Shown: piece by piece, positions 51,484 to 60,679 of the stretch
Layout of the letters: each line of letters begins with the position of its first letter
Numbering within the stretch: the first letter of the stretch is position 1
DNA from: Aurantiochytrium sp. KH105
Taxonomy: Eukaryota > Sar > Bigyra > Thraustochytrida > Thraustochytriidae
Direction: 5' to 3'
NCBI GenBank assembly: GCA_003116975.1
Contig: BGKB01000021.1
Span: forward strand, 620,001-684,000
DNA length: 64,000 nucleotides
The notes under the pieces: generated by a model
What the model was told of the DNA's origin: nothing
Database searches by the model: none
What the model saw: the letters and a program-made list of their open reading frames with translations, nothing else
Made by a program: the position numbers and the translations under genes

Positions 51484-52806
51484 CTAGCGAGCGGCCTTGG
51501 TCGAGGCACCGAGCAGAGCATCGATCTCGTTGATGACCTGGTCCGGCGCTGCAAGTCCCGCGAGCCAGTCCCGCGGAATGGCGTCAGTGCCCACACGAGC
51601 GCCAATGATGGCTCCAAGGATTGCGCCCCGAGCGGTGGAATGACCACCTAGCTCCGCATTGGCCTGTAGTGCAGCTTGCAAGTCTTGGCCGTATTTCGTG
51701 GCAAGAAAAAGTACAATTGACATCGCTTGCTCGCAATAGCATGTCGTCGAGAAACGGCCCTCGCCGCGATGAAAACCGGCCACATCTTGCAAGGGCTTGT
51801 CCTGCGCAATGAGATCGTGAACAAGCTCGCGCAGGGTCATGTCTGGGACAGACACCATGTGTTGGTCCCACTTGTCCCACTTTGGAATGTAGTCTGGGCC
51901 CATGTTGGCCTTGTAGGTTTCGAGCATCTGAGGACCAGTGATGGCGGGCGGGCGCATCTTGTCCATGGCCGCGTCGAGAGCCTTGTCCGGGTCCTCGCCG
52001 CGCCAAAGCTGCTGCAGCAGAGGCACCAGAACAGTTACGACGGCTGAAATGGTTACAGAACGGTGCGTCAAAACTTGGTGCTCCAAAGCGCGACCCACGA
52101 GAAAAGCCTCGGGCTCGTGGCGATACGCCGCGATGAGAGGAACCGCCATGACGAGGCCGTCGAGGCTGCCAATCGACCACCGGTCCCGCTGGTCGTAGGC
52201 ACAGACGGTAAGCGGGAGACCATTTGAGGCATTCTCAAAAAACTTGCGCACGTATACGTCCAGGTACGCATCGTTGTGCGCTTTGATCTGAGCAATATCG
52301 TCCGGGTGCTCGCGCGGGTCTGTAGTCATGTAATCGCGAAAAGCCTCGATAAACTCCTTGGGGTCATAGCGATCTTTTCCGCCCTTGTTGACAGTGGCGA
52401 GGTAGCGCATCAGCAGCCTTGCCACACACACATTGGCCGTGTTTTGGCCTTTTTTCAGGCTCAAATGGTAGTGCGGTCGCTCGTCCGAGCCAGAGTTGAC
52501 GAAAATGCCAACATCCGAGGAGAGCGCCTCGCGGTCCTCCTTACTCAGACTCTTAATGTGTTCGATATCAAAGCCTTCGTAAAATACGGCCTTGTCAAAG
52601 AGAATGTCAATGGATCCCTTGTATTCCATGCTGGTCATGAATGACTCCGCGTGCGAGCGCTTGGGAGCCATCATCTTGTCGACCCGTCCATATTCTTGCT
52701 CGAGCTTGACGGGGTCGTAGAACCAGTGTACCGGCATTGCCAGCGCTTCGCCCACCACAAAGGCCTGCAGCGAGGCGCGCACGCGGTCTTCATCGTCTGA
52801 AGCCAT

Positions 52807-52842
<36 letters not shown>

Positions 52843-52944
52843 GTTTCCGCTCACGCTTCTTGCCGTCCTACGGCAGAAAGTCGGGCCTCCCACGGCGCCA
52901 AGATACGTGCGCAGTCCGCTGCGCGCAAGTCTTGGTCCGAGCAT
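51484..52944 (-). CDS. ADP-ribosylglycohydrolase-family protein, copy A
   Basis: 486 aa if the ATG at 52944 is used; a later ATG at 52806 gives 440 aa. The 52944 start adds an Arg-rich, acid-free leader (MLGPRLARSGLRTYLGAVGG) that looks like a mitochondrial presequence and matches the length of its paralog. The leader contains a poly-Ala run from a GCT/GCA repeat. The body is the all-helical ADP-ribosylglycohydrolase fold (GEALAMPVHWFYDP; GQNTANVCVARLLM; NAELGGHSTARGAILGAIIGA, motif at ~433). The canonical GGDxD metal-ligand motif of active DraG/ARH enzymes is replaced by GGHST. It lies head-to-tail with copy B. Confidence 0.82.
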
Positions 52945-53472
52945 GCAGCTCTGCCTCGCTGTCAATCTCTCGCCTCGATCAATTGTTGATCCTGATCTCG
53001 GGTCTTCGTGCCCAAGACCCGTGTCATCAAGAAGAAAAGGGGGATAGGGAGGATCTGTCCCCACCGCAACGAGGAGATCGTAGTAGTGCTTTGGAGATTT
53101 GGTGACAGTGGAGAAACTCGTACGAGCGTCGATTGGTGGTTTGCCCCGCGTACGCAGAGTGAGCGTCACGTCAAGCTGCTGTTGCAGCTGACCGAGGAAT
53201 CAGCGCTGGCTGCGTTCATGAGCATGCCGAGTTCGGTCCGTGAAAATGGCAAAGGATGCGTTCGCGCGTCGGACGGTCGTCGGACGAAGCCATCGTCCGC
53301 AGCCGCTTCATCATTGCTCTGCCTGCACCCACAGAAGAAATAGGCCTACCTTCCCCTTCCCCCCCCCCCCAAAAAAAAGAAAATTGACACCAGAGGCGAG
53401 ACACATCAACGTTCTACAGGGAAGTTCTTTTTTCCATTAGTGTTGAAAGTGGCTGGCTGGCTGACTGGCTGG
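52945..53472. other. Spacer between the two paralogs
   Basis: 528 bp. A C-run followed by an A-run occurs at about 53360-53380. A (TGGC) repeat lies near 53448-53478 at the paralog's stop. It likely holds the promoter of copy A. Confidence 0.45.
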
Positions 53473-54927
53473 CTACTTGGCTTGTTGCGCGCGAAGCGCG
53501 CTCACCTTGACAATGCCATCGATCTCTGCGGCAATTTGATCAGGCACTGCAAGCTGGTCGATCCAAGCCGAAGGAAGAGCTTTTTGGCCGAGACGAGCGC
53601 CCATGATGGCGCCAAGAATGGCTCCGCGCGCCGTATTATGCCCGCCGAGCTCGGCGTTGGCCTGGAGAGCGCCCGTAAAGTCATCCTTGTACTTTGCGGC
53701 AAGAAAGAGAACAATGGGAAGAGCCTGCTCGCAGTAGCACGCCGTGGAAAAGATGCCCTCGCCCTCTGTGTAGCCAGCGACATCCTTGTTGCTCTTGCCC
53801 TCGGCAAGATATTGGTGAACGACTTCCTTGAGATTTTTGCCCGGAGCCATCTCCATGTGTTGGTCCCACTTTTCCCACTTGGGAATGAAGTCGGGTCCGT
53901 TGTGGCTCGCGTAGCTCTCGTGCATGGCACGACCAGTAAGACGCGGGGGGCGCATCTTTTCCATGGCGGCGTCGAGCGCTTCGTCGGGATCACGTCCCTG
54001 GTACATTTGCTGCAGCAACGGAGCAACAACGCCAAGTGCAGCGGTGACGGAGGGCGAGCGATGCGTCAGCATGTGATGCTCGACGACGCGGCCAAGGAGC
54101 CCGGATTCAGGGTCGTCCTTGTAGGCTGCGATGAGCGGGATGCTCACGAGAACTCCGTCAAGACTGTTGATGGCCCAATTGTCACGTTGATTGTAGGCAC
54201 AGTTCATGAGAGGGACTCCTTTCGAAAGGTTTTCGAAGAATTTGCGCACGTAACTGTCGAGGTACGGGTCATTGTGCACAAAGACCTGAGCCAGATCGTC
54301 CGGATGTTCACGAGGGTCGGTCGTCATGTACTTTTCAAAGCGCTCAAGGTATTCTTGCGGGTCGTAGCGATCCTCGCCCTTGTCAAGAACCTCGCCGAGA
54401 TAGCGCATGAGCAGGCGCGAGATGCACATGTTCGAGGTGTTTTGTCCGCGCTTGAGCGTGGCGTGGTAGTGAGGGCGGTCTTCAGCCTCTCTGCCAACAA
54501 AGTTACCGTGTTCATCGGAAACTTTGGCGCGTTCCTCCTTGGTCATTTTCGCGGCGATCTCAGGGTCACATCCCTCATAGTACGCTTTTTTGTCGTGGAG
54601 AATGTCGATCGACCCGTTGTAGCTGAAGCGCAGAATCATCGACTCGGCATGGGTCGGTTTGGGCGCGCGAAGCTCCGTGACCTCTCCATAGGCCTCCTTT
54701 AGTTTTTGCGGGTTGTAGTACCAGTGAACCGGCATCGCCAGCGACTCGCCAAGCACGGCGCCTAGGAGCGTGCCGCGGATCTTGTCGCTCACGGCCGCTT
54801 CGTCGAGTCCGCCGGAGCTCATCGTGTCCAAGGTCCGAGTCGTCACAGTCACGCCGCTGTACCTTGACTTTGCCAGTCTGCGCTGCAGGACACGTGAGCC
54901 AAAGTCGCCGAGCTGCCTCGTTCGCAT
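53473..54927 (-). CDS. ADP-ribosylglycohydrolase-family protein, copy B
   Basis: 484 aa from an ATG. The first ~35 residues (MRTRQLGDFGSRVLQRRLAK...) are Arg-rich and look like a mitochondrial targeting leader. The body is clearly a tandem duplicate of copy A: GESLAMPVHWYYNPQKL, AESMILRFSYNGSIDIL, GQNTSNMCISRLLMRYLGEV, MTTDPREHPDDLAQV, YCEQALPIVLFLAAKY and ELGGHNTARGAILGA (428-442). GGHNT replaces GGDxD here too, so the substitution predates the duplication. Members of this sub-branch (J1-crystallin-like, GGEN/GGDN variants) may bind ADP-ribose without the standard two-Mg hydrolysis; activity is uncertain. Confidence 0.85.
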   Translation of the reverse strand: MRTRQLGDFGSRVLQRRLAKSRYSGVTVTTRTLDTMSSGGLDEAAVSDKIRGTLLGAVLGESLAMPVHWYYNPQKLKEAYGEVTELRAPKPTHAESMILRFSYNGSIDILHDKKAYYEGCDPEIAAKMTKEERAKVSDEHGNFVGREAEDRPHYHATLKRGQNTSNMCISRLLMRYLGEVLDKGEDRYDPQEYLERFEKYMTTDPREHPDDLAQVFVHNDPYLDSYVRKFFENLSKGVPLMNCAYNQRDNWAINSLDGVLVSIPLIAAYKDDPESGLLGRVVEHHMLTHRSPSVTAALGVVAPLLQQMYQGRDPDEALDAAMEKMRPPRLTGRAMHESYASHNGPDFIPKWEKWDQHMEMAPGKNLKEVVHQYLAEGKSNKDVAGYTEGEGIFSTACYCEQALPIVLFLAAKYKDDFTGALQANAELGGHNTARGAILGAIMGARLGQKALPSAWIDQLAVPDQIAAEIDGIVKVSALRAQQAK

Positions 54928-56656
54928 GCCTCGATGGGCACCGCGTCTGCTCGCTTTGTTCGCGGACTGCCCATCGCGCGAAGCTGTCGAGCAGAACCGC
55001 TCGGGACAAAATTGCGAGCTCCCGACCTCGAGGATCTAGTGACTTTTGCCTTGTGTTCCCACGGCAACTCTGATGCTGGCCGTGGCGCTCTCCGAAGCAT
55101 GAACACGAACGATGCCGAGCTGCTGCTGCGGCTAAGACAAGCATTCACTTTTGTTGCGGGAAAGTCGGAGGGGGACGTTGTGAGAGGGCAGTGGCGAAAG
55201 CGTCGCTCCGTAGCCGTAGGACGTTTGCTTGGTTGCTGGTTCGAGATGTGGCATGTGTCGAAGAAATGGCATGATGCCGCGACATTAAGGTTGTTGTCAG
55301 CAGAAACGGGGAGTTTCTGTATACTTCCGCCGTGCTTTATCTTTAACCATTCAACGCACAGTTTTGTTTTTTATAACGAATTTAGAAGCTAAGCTCACAA
55401 TAGGGAGAGGAGAAGTGGCTGACTGTGTATTGATTGCAACACTGAAAGCACGACGAGAAATTCTTTTGTTGATTACGAGTGTTTTGGCTCTTTCCGTGCA
55501 AAGGAGTAAGTTCGTTTTGTTGCAATCAGTGTCAGCTTTGTGCGCTAGAAGACCTCGCGCTGATTCTGGCAGGCCATGTTGCTTTTTAATTTTATTTTTT
55601 ATAAAAAGTTGCGCACCCTTCCCAAACGAGAAACGAGCTAGGACCAAACGTTATAGTCGAGCCGAAACGAAGCCTAGGCCTAATTTCGCGCTCATTGCAA
55701 AAGTGATCATCCATCGTATGCTGTGCAGAAAGTGCTTATACCCTTTGCAAAATTGTATAAAAGCCAATGTTTGGGCTCGCTTTTATTATTATATAATTCA
55801 AAAGTCGGGTCAGACAAGTTGTGCCCGAACACATTTTTACATTGTATGCATGAGTTCCTTTCCTCATCCCTTTTACGAACAAAGTGTTTTGCCGCTGACG
55901 GTTTGACAAGCGAGAAAACAAAGAGTCGATCGTATCAAGAGACCAATGTGTAAGCAGCTAAGACTGACTTATTGAGCCTCGTGTCTCACAAGCTCTACTC
56001 ATATTCCTCACTCGTTCTCTCTCTTTTTGACAAAGCACGCATCTTGCTGCCAAAATTGAAGGATTTCGCTCTTCATCTCATCAGAAACACGCACGCCCCA
56101 AGAACACTTTGGAACGTACCAAGAAGAAGAAAAAGGACTCGACACCGCAAGGGTTAGGGTACGGCCGCATCCGGCGCAGCCTACAACAGTGCAGTAAATC
56201 GCGGGGCGCAAGTGGGCTTTCCGCTGGACAAGTGCTCTATCCCACACATTGTTGACTTGCGGCGGCCCCTCGAAAAGCGAGCGCCCTCCTCCTCCTCCTC
56301 CTCCTCGCGGCTCTATCTTTTCTCTCTCCCTCNGCGCGCGCGGAGGCCTCTGGGCGGCGCGCTCTCGCGCGAGAGAGCGCCGCCTCCCACCCCCTCGGCC
56401 CGCCGCCCCCTCGCCCGCGGAGCGCCTCCCGGGCTCGCCGGCGCGGAGGGATGCAGCGCATGGCGGGATGACGGCAGCTTTGCTTTGATTGGCGCCAGGA
56501 TAAGAGCGACGCGAGGGGCGCCGACGAGGAGGACGAGGAGGAGAGGCGCGAGGAGAAAGGGACGCGGAATGCTGACGGGAGACGCTGCGTGACCACGATG
56601 GTGGCTGGTGCGATTGAGGAAACCACAGGTGTTTGTCCACCTCGTCTATCTCCACA
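54928..56656. other. Spacer with AT-rich island and CT-rich leader
   Basis: 1.7 kb. 55340-56110 is markedly AT-rich for this window; its ORFs are short and unconvincing. 56270-56470 is GC-rich with a CCT repeat (56286-56306) and a single unresolved base (N at 56333). The last 200 bp are the leader of the BTF3 gene. Confidence 0.45.
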
Positions 56657-57386
56657 ATGGGTGAGGACGCAGAGATCTTGGCGGCGCGCGAGCGCCTCAA
56701 GAACCGCTTCGGCGGCAACGCTCAGGTACGTAGCACGCAAATCGAATGGCGCTGTTTGCGCTTATGCGCAGGCGAGGCATCTACCTCTACGTGCCCTACG
56801 CTGCTCTTTTACGATGCTCTGGAGCCATCGTTCCGTTGCACGCATGCGTGCACGAATACGTGTGCCCGCATCATATCTTGCCACGAAGCTTCGCAACTAA
56901 CGTAAATTGCTGGTCTTCGGAAACACACAGTCGAAACTCGGTGGCCGTGGTACCGTCCGCCGCAAGAAGAAGGCGGTGAACAAGTCGAGCGCTGGCGCCG
57001 ATGACCGCAAGCTTCAGAGCTCGCTCAAGCGCCTTGGCGTGAACCCCATCCAGGGCATCTCCGAGGTGAACATGTTCTGCGACGACCAGACCGTGATCCG
57101 TTTCAAGAACCCCAAGGTCCAGGCCAGCATCCAGGCCAACACCTTTGTCATCGCGGGCCCCAACGCCACCGCCAACCTTGCGGACGTGGTGGACGAGGTC
57201 GGCCCCATGATGGGCCAGGCGAACGCGCAGAAGATGGCCTCCATGCCTGGCTTCTACGGTCAGTTCAACCAGGCCCTCTCGGGCAAAGAGGGCGCTGAGG
57301 GCGCTGACGCCGCCGAGGGCGACGACGAGATCCCTGACCTCGTCGACTCCTTTGAGGAGGTCGCCGAGTCGGAGGAGTCCAGCTAA
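56657..57386 (+). CDS. BTF3: Nascent polypeptide-associated complex beta subunit (BTF3), two exons
   Basis: Exon 1 is 56657-56725 (MGEDAEILAARERLKNRFGG...), exon 2 is 56931-57386; the product is 174 aa. Donor GTACGT at 56726, acceptor CACAG ending at 56930, phase 0. The NAC domain is clear: RRKKKAVNKSS (ribosome-binding RRKKK motif), LGVNPIQGISEVNMF, FKNPKVQASIQANTFVI, and the acidic tail ending IPDLVDSFEE. NAC-beta sits at the ribosomal exit with NAC-alpha and shields nascent chains. Exon 1 supplies the conserved first helix, so the intron assignment is well supported. Confidence 0.95.
56726..56930 (+). other. Spliceosomal intron of BTF3
   Basis: 205 nt, GTACGT...CACAG, with a CTAAC candidate branch point in gcaactaacg about 30 nt before the acceptor. 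Confidence 0.9.
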
Positions 57387-57637
57387 ACGTTTACCTTTGC
57401 TTTATCTTCCTGCCTTTTGCTCGCGCGACGCTGACTTGCTCACCTTTGTCTCGCCCGACGCGCATCTCTTGCGTCTCGGGTCGCCCAGGCTTCGGGGGGG
57501 TCATTCATATATGCGCCCGCGCTGTGCTTTGCTTTCTGCTCTGCCCTGCTTCGCTTCGCTACGGATTTCTCCCCCTTATTTTACCTTTTCCCAAAACGAG
57601 CTCGCGCAGTCATTTTCCAGATGACGCCTATTCTCTC

Positions 57638-58228
57638 TTATTCTCTCTTCTTGCCTGTATACCTTGCCTTGACTGCCTGATCCATCGTGCTCTTTCTTCC
57701 TTTGATTTGAGGACTCACGGTCCAAGGTGGCAGAGACACATCTGAATAAGCCAATTCAGCAATTACCGCAACCGAGGGCTCCCAGCAATACGCTTCTCTT
57801 TTCGCGAGAATGTTTGCACTCATGCGTTTCGGTTTTGCATCCGATTTTGGTGCGCCCTCGTCGTCCTCAAAGTCTGCTTCGTCATACTCATTGAAGCTAT
57901 CGTACCAAACCATCACAAGGTCGCGGTCGCTATTCGCACTGCGGGCTAATTCATCCACAAAGACTGAGACGTCCAGCAGCGATGATGTAACCGTGAGCTG
58001 ATGTATGGCTAGTCTACCTTGCACGGTGTTCCGGTCGATAGAGGTTGGCAATCGGGACAGCAGCAGCATCGCTGAAATGATGCTCATCCCTTCTTGCTGT
58101 TGTTGCTGTTGTTGCTGTTGCTGCTGCGCCCCCTGATGACCACCAACAACAACGAATGTAGGGACGACCGGCGGTGGCGGCGGTGGCGGCGGTGGCGGCG
58201 GTGGCGGTGGTAGTCCGTTGCTGTTCAT
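57638..58228 (-). CDS. Hypothetical protein with N-terminal poly-Pro and poly-Gln
   Basis: 196 aa from an ATG. Residues 7-20 are a proline run encoded by GGTGGC repeats (on the + strand) and residues ~35-45 a Gln run. The remaining ~150 residues look folded (ISAMLLLSRLPTSIDRNTV; VSVFVDELARSANSDRDL; VMVWYDSFNEYDEADFEDDE; basic C-terminus KARYTGKKRE). No known domain. The two homopolymers suggest an unstable, disordered N-terminus. It lies tail-to-tail with BTF3, 251 bp away. Confidence 0.65.
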   Translation of the reverse strand: MNSNGLPPPPPPPPPPPPPPVVPTFVVVGGHQGAQQQQQQQQQQQEGMSIISAMLLLSRLPTSIDRNTVQGRLAIHQLTVTSSLLDVSVFVDELARSANSDRDLVMVWYDSFNEYDEADFEDDEGAPKSDAKPKRMSANILAKREAYCWEPSVAVIAELAYSDVSLPPWTVSPQIKGRKSTMDQAVKARYTGKKRE

Positions 58229-58330
58229 CGAAAAGAAAAAGAAGTGATCGGAGAGTGTTGAACAGGAAGTGAGGGTGGGAGCAGAAGCTAGCTAGCTTGT
58301 TGGGTTACACCATGCAATAACTTGTCAAAG

Positions 58331-59797
58331 TTACGGAGAGACGGGCGGTCGGGCACCACACGTTCGTTCGTTCGTTTGTTCGTTCGTTTGTTCGTTCGTT
58401 CGTTCGTTCGTTTTTTCATTCGTTCGTTCACCACAGACACTTGCCAAAGCCCCCGATGCGCTTGCCGCACTTTCGGCGGTTACAACGCCACATGTACGCC
58501 GGTGACGTTCGCAAGTCCTTACTGTCTTCAAGCGTCCACATTTTGTATCGCGATCAAACTCATCGAAGTTTGGTGGCGAAGCTGGAGTGGTGGAATGCAA
58601 ACATTCTGCATGTTTTCGAACCACACACCTAGCACGCCTGCAATTCCACGCAAAAAGACCATACCCATCATCGCTTGTCTCGCAAGCTTCTCTATCACCA
58701 AACTTCCTGCACAAAAGCCGAAGGTCACCCTTGCTACTGCGAGTTGGCACTGTCGTTGGCGCGAGTGTTCTCGGAGAAGTGGGCTTTGGCGTTGGCAAAG
58801 AAGTAGGGGGTGTGGGGAGCACTGTGGGTTCTGGTGAGGGATATGTGCCTTTCGTGGTTGGCTCTGCCGTTGGCTCTGCCGTTGGCGTGGCAGTGGTGGG
58901 TTTCGGCGTTGCGTCCGTGCAGAAGGCAAGGACTTGTGCAATGTCATTATCTGTCAGCCCAATGTTATTGCTCATACTCCCACCCGGTGGGTCGATGGTA
59001 TCGATCGTCCTCTCAATATTCTTGCTGAACGACTTCGGACGGTAATGCATCGCACTATACATGTCATAATCAGAACCAAGTGAGTCGATCGAGGAGCGCT
59101 TCTTAAAATTTCCCTCTTTCCCCTCTTGAATGTTGTCCCACAGGATAACAACATGGTCATCTCGATTAGGGCGGCTCTGCTCGTGCCACACGCCTAGTGC
59201 GTGCATGACCTCGTGCTCAAACACTCGGCGACCGACACACCCTTGGCCGAGGTACACAATGCTTTCCCCGCCATTGTGACCAAGACCAGCGAAGCAACCC
59301 CCTTGGTACCGTCTGACGTGAATGAAAGCCTTGTCGCCTTCGGCTTGTCGTGGACGAAACACAATCACACCTTTCAACGTGTCATTCAGGCTGGCAAAAA
59401 GGGTACTGATCTTGTCTTGGTCTCCCTCCGAGAACTCGTCCGCATTAATTTGAAATGGAACGACACCGCCGGGCCACTTTACGTGCTGGTATCTTCCTTC
59501 CAGCTTGTTTGTACCCACTACCTGGCGTGCAGTGGTGAGCAGCATGTCCTTGGACGCTTCGGCGACTTCCTTTCCGTAAGAGGATGCCACGAGGTCATAG
59601 TCTGCGATAATGTCGCCTTCAAACAAAGGTGTCGGCTTAGCAGCACCGGCACTGGCACCGGCACCTGCACCTGCATCAGCAATAGTAGCAGTAGCAGTAG
59701 CAGTAGCAGTAGCAGTAGCAGTAGTCTTCGTGCTGGTGTTGATAGTTTTGGCAGCAGAGGCCACAGTAACAAGGATCATCAAGTGCGCGAGATTCAT
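58331..59797 (-). CDS. Secreted astacin-family (M12A) zinc metalloprotease
   Basis: 488 aa from the ATG at 59797. Residues 1-16 (MNLAHLMILVTVASAA) are a signal peptide. Residues ~25-38 are a Thr/Ala run from a hexanucleotide repeat, and the propeptide reaches ~100. The catalytic domain has HEVMHALGVWHE (195-206; HExxHxxGxxH zinc ligands) and the Met-turn SAMHY (248-252). A Thr/Pro-rich linker (~310-375) precedes a Cys-rich region (~375-455). The C-terminus (about 25 residues) is TNER/TNEQ repeats from a tetranucleotide microsatellite. Predicted role: extracellular proteolysis, e.g. of environmental protein. No CUB or EGF domains are seen. Confidence 0.88.
   Translation of the reverse strand: MNLAHLMILVTVASAAKTINTSTKTTATATATATATATIADAGAGAGASAGAAKPTPLFEGDIIADYDLVASSYGKEVAEASKDMLLTTARQVVGTNKLEGRYQHVKWPGGVVPFQINADEFSEGDQDKISTLFASLNDTLKGVIVFRPRQAEGDKAFIHVRRYQGGCFAGLGHNGGESIVYLGQGCVGRRVFEHEVMHALGVWHEQSRPNRDDHVVILWDNIQEGKEGNFKKRSSIDSLGSDYDMYSAMHYRPKSFSKNIERTIDTIDPPGGSMSNNIGLTDNDIAQVLAFCTDATPKPTTATPTAEPTAEPTTKGTYPSPEPTVLPTPPTSLPTPKPTSPRTLAPTTVPTRSSKGDLRLLCRKFGDREACETSDDGYGLFAWNCRRARCVVRKHAECLHSTTPASPPNFDEFDRDTKCGRLKTVRTCERHRRTCGVVTAESAASASGALASVCGERTNEKTNERTNEQTNEQTNERTCGARPPVSP
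58359..58434. repeat. (GTTC/GTTT)n microsatellite inside the astacin ORF
   Basis: About 18 imperfect tetranucleotides; since 12 nt is four codons the repeat is read in frame without stops. Confidence 0.9.
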
Positions 59798-60040
59798 TGT
59801 GCTGGACAAAAACTTGTGGGACTTTACCTAGACTCGAGATCTTCTTCTTCTGGTAGATTTGTTTGTCCAAGAAGAGTTTAGGAAGGCGTGATCGTCAGAG
59901 GTGAGGTAGATAGAAGTAGACAGAACAGACAGACGCCACCATAGTTGCGACGCAGCTAGGTAGGTGTGATTGTTGGAAAGGGGGTCTGTGGCCTGTGGTC
60001 TCACTGGACATCGGACAAGAGGGATAGGATCCGGATATGA

Positions 60041-60277
60041 ACAAGGAAGGCATCAAATCCAGGTAAATTGAAGACGGTCGCGGATGTCTTGAACGAAAGC
60101 GGTGCCTTTGCATCAACTATCGAAGAATTGCCAGCGTGGCCAAAGTGTCCCTTTTGCGGGTGTCACCACTTTTTCTGCGATGCGTGCGATGGACTTCGTG
60201 CAGATTCTTTTTTCCTTTCATGCGAGTGTCCTGAAAATTTGCACCTTTTCTGTCAATGTAACCGTACTCCGGTATAA
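60041..60277 (+). other. Cys-rich reading frame lacking an ATG
   Basis: 78 codons open between TGA (60038) and TAA (60275-60277), with CPFCGCHHFFCDACDGL and FLSCECPENLHLFCQC, i.e. ten Cys in zinc-ribbon-like spacing. No ATG lies in frame. The TAA is directly followed by the in-frame ATG of the next ORF. CAGGTAAATT at about 60060 could be a splice donor. It could be an internal exon, a pseudogenised start, or chance. Confidence 0.35.
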
Positions 60278-60679
60278 ATGGCAATGGCAACCGGAGCATT
60301 TCTATCCATTAATAGTCAAGGTGGGCTAAGTAATGCGTTGGCATCGGGACTATCAGGTGCACGACAAAACAAACTAGAGTATGTTACTAACGTTTTCGGT
60401 GCACTTCAAACCTTCCAAGACGCGGCAAACAAGAAAACATCTGACGTTTTGGGTTCAGTTGAAAAGGTGGTGCCGATCGACGTCTCGCTTGTCACGCCGA
60501 TTTACAACGCCAACTCGCGGCGACAGAGGCAAAGCATCAACAAAATCGTGAATTCTGCGGTCCCAACAAGGAAAGATACACCGCTCATCAGCGACGAACT
60601 CAAGGAAAACCGCGTGCAGCAGAAGCGCAAGGGACGATACTTCTCAGTTGCGGAAGCAATGTTTCCCTCACGATCTTGA
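60278..60679 (+). CDS. Small hypothetical ORF overlapping the nuclease-kinase 3' end
   Basis: 133 aa from an ATG, mixed hydrophilic composition without repeats (GGLSNALASGLSGARQNKLE; VEKVVPIDVSLVTPIYN; basic C-terminus QQKRKGRYFSVAEAMF). Its last 80 nt are antisense to the end of the nuclease-kinase gene. It is in the same frame as the Cys-rich stretch just upstream. No domain recognised. It is moderately likely to be real because composition and hydrophobic spacing look protein-like, but no paralog or motif supports it. Confidence 0.4.
   Translation: MAMATGAFLSINSQGGLSNALASGLSGARQNKLEYVTNVFGALQTFQDAANKKTSDVLGSVEKVVPIDVSLVTPIYNANSRRQRQSINKIVNSAVPTRKDTPLISDELKENRVQQKRKGRYFSVAEAMFPSRS

Noticed and set aside
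55364..55906. 180-codon + ORF in the AT-rich island
   Set aside because: No domain, irregular composition, and no ATG context or homology that I recognise.
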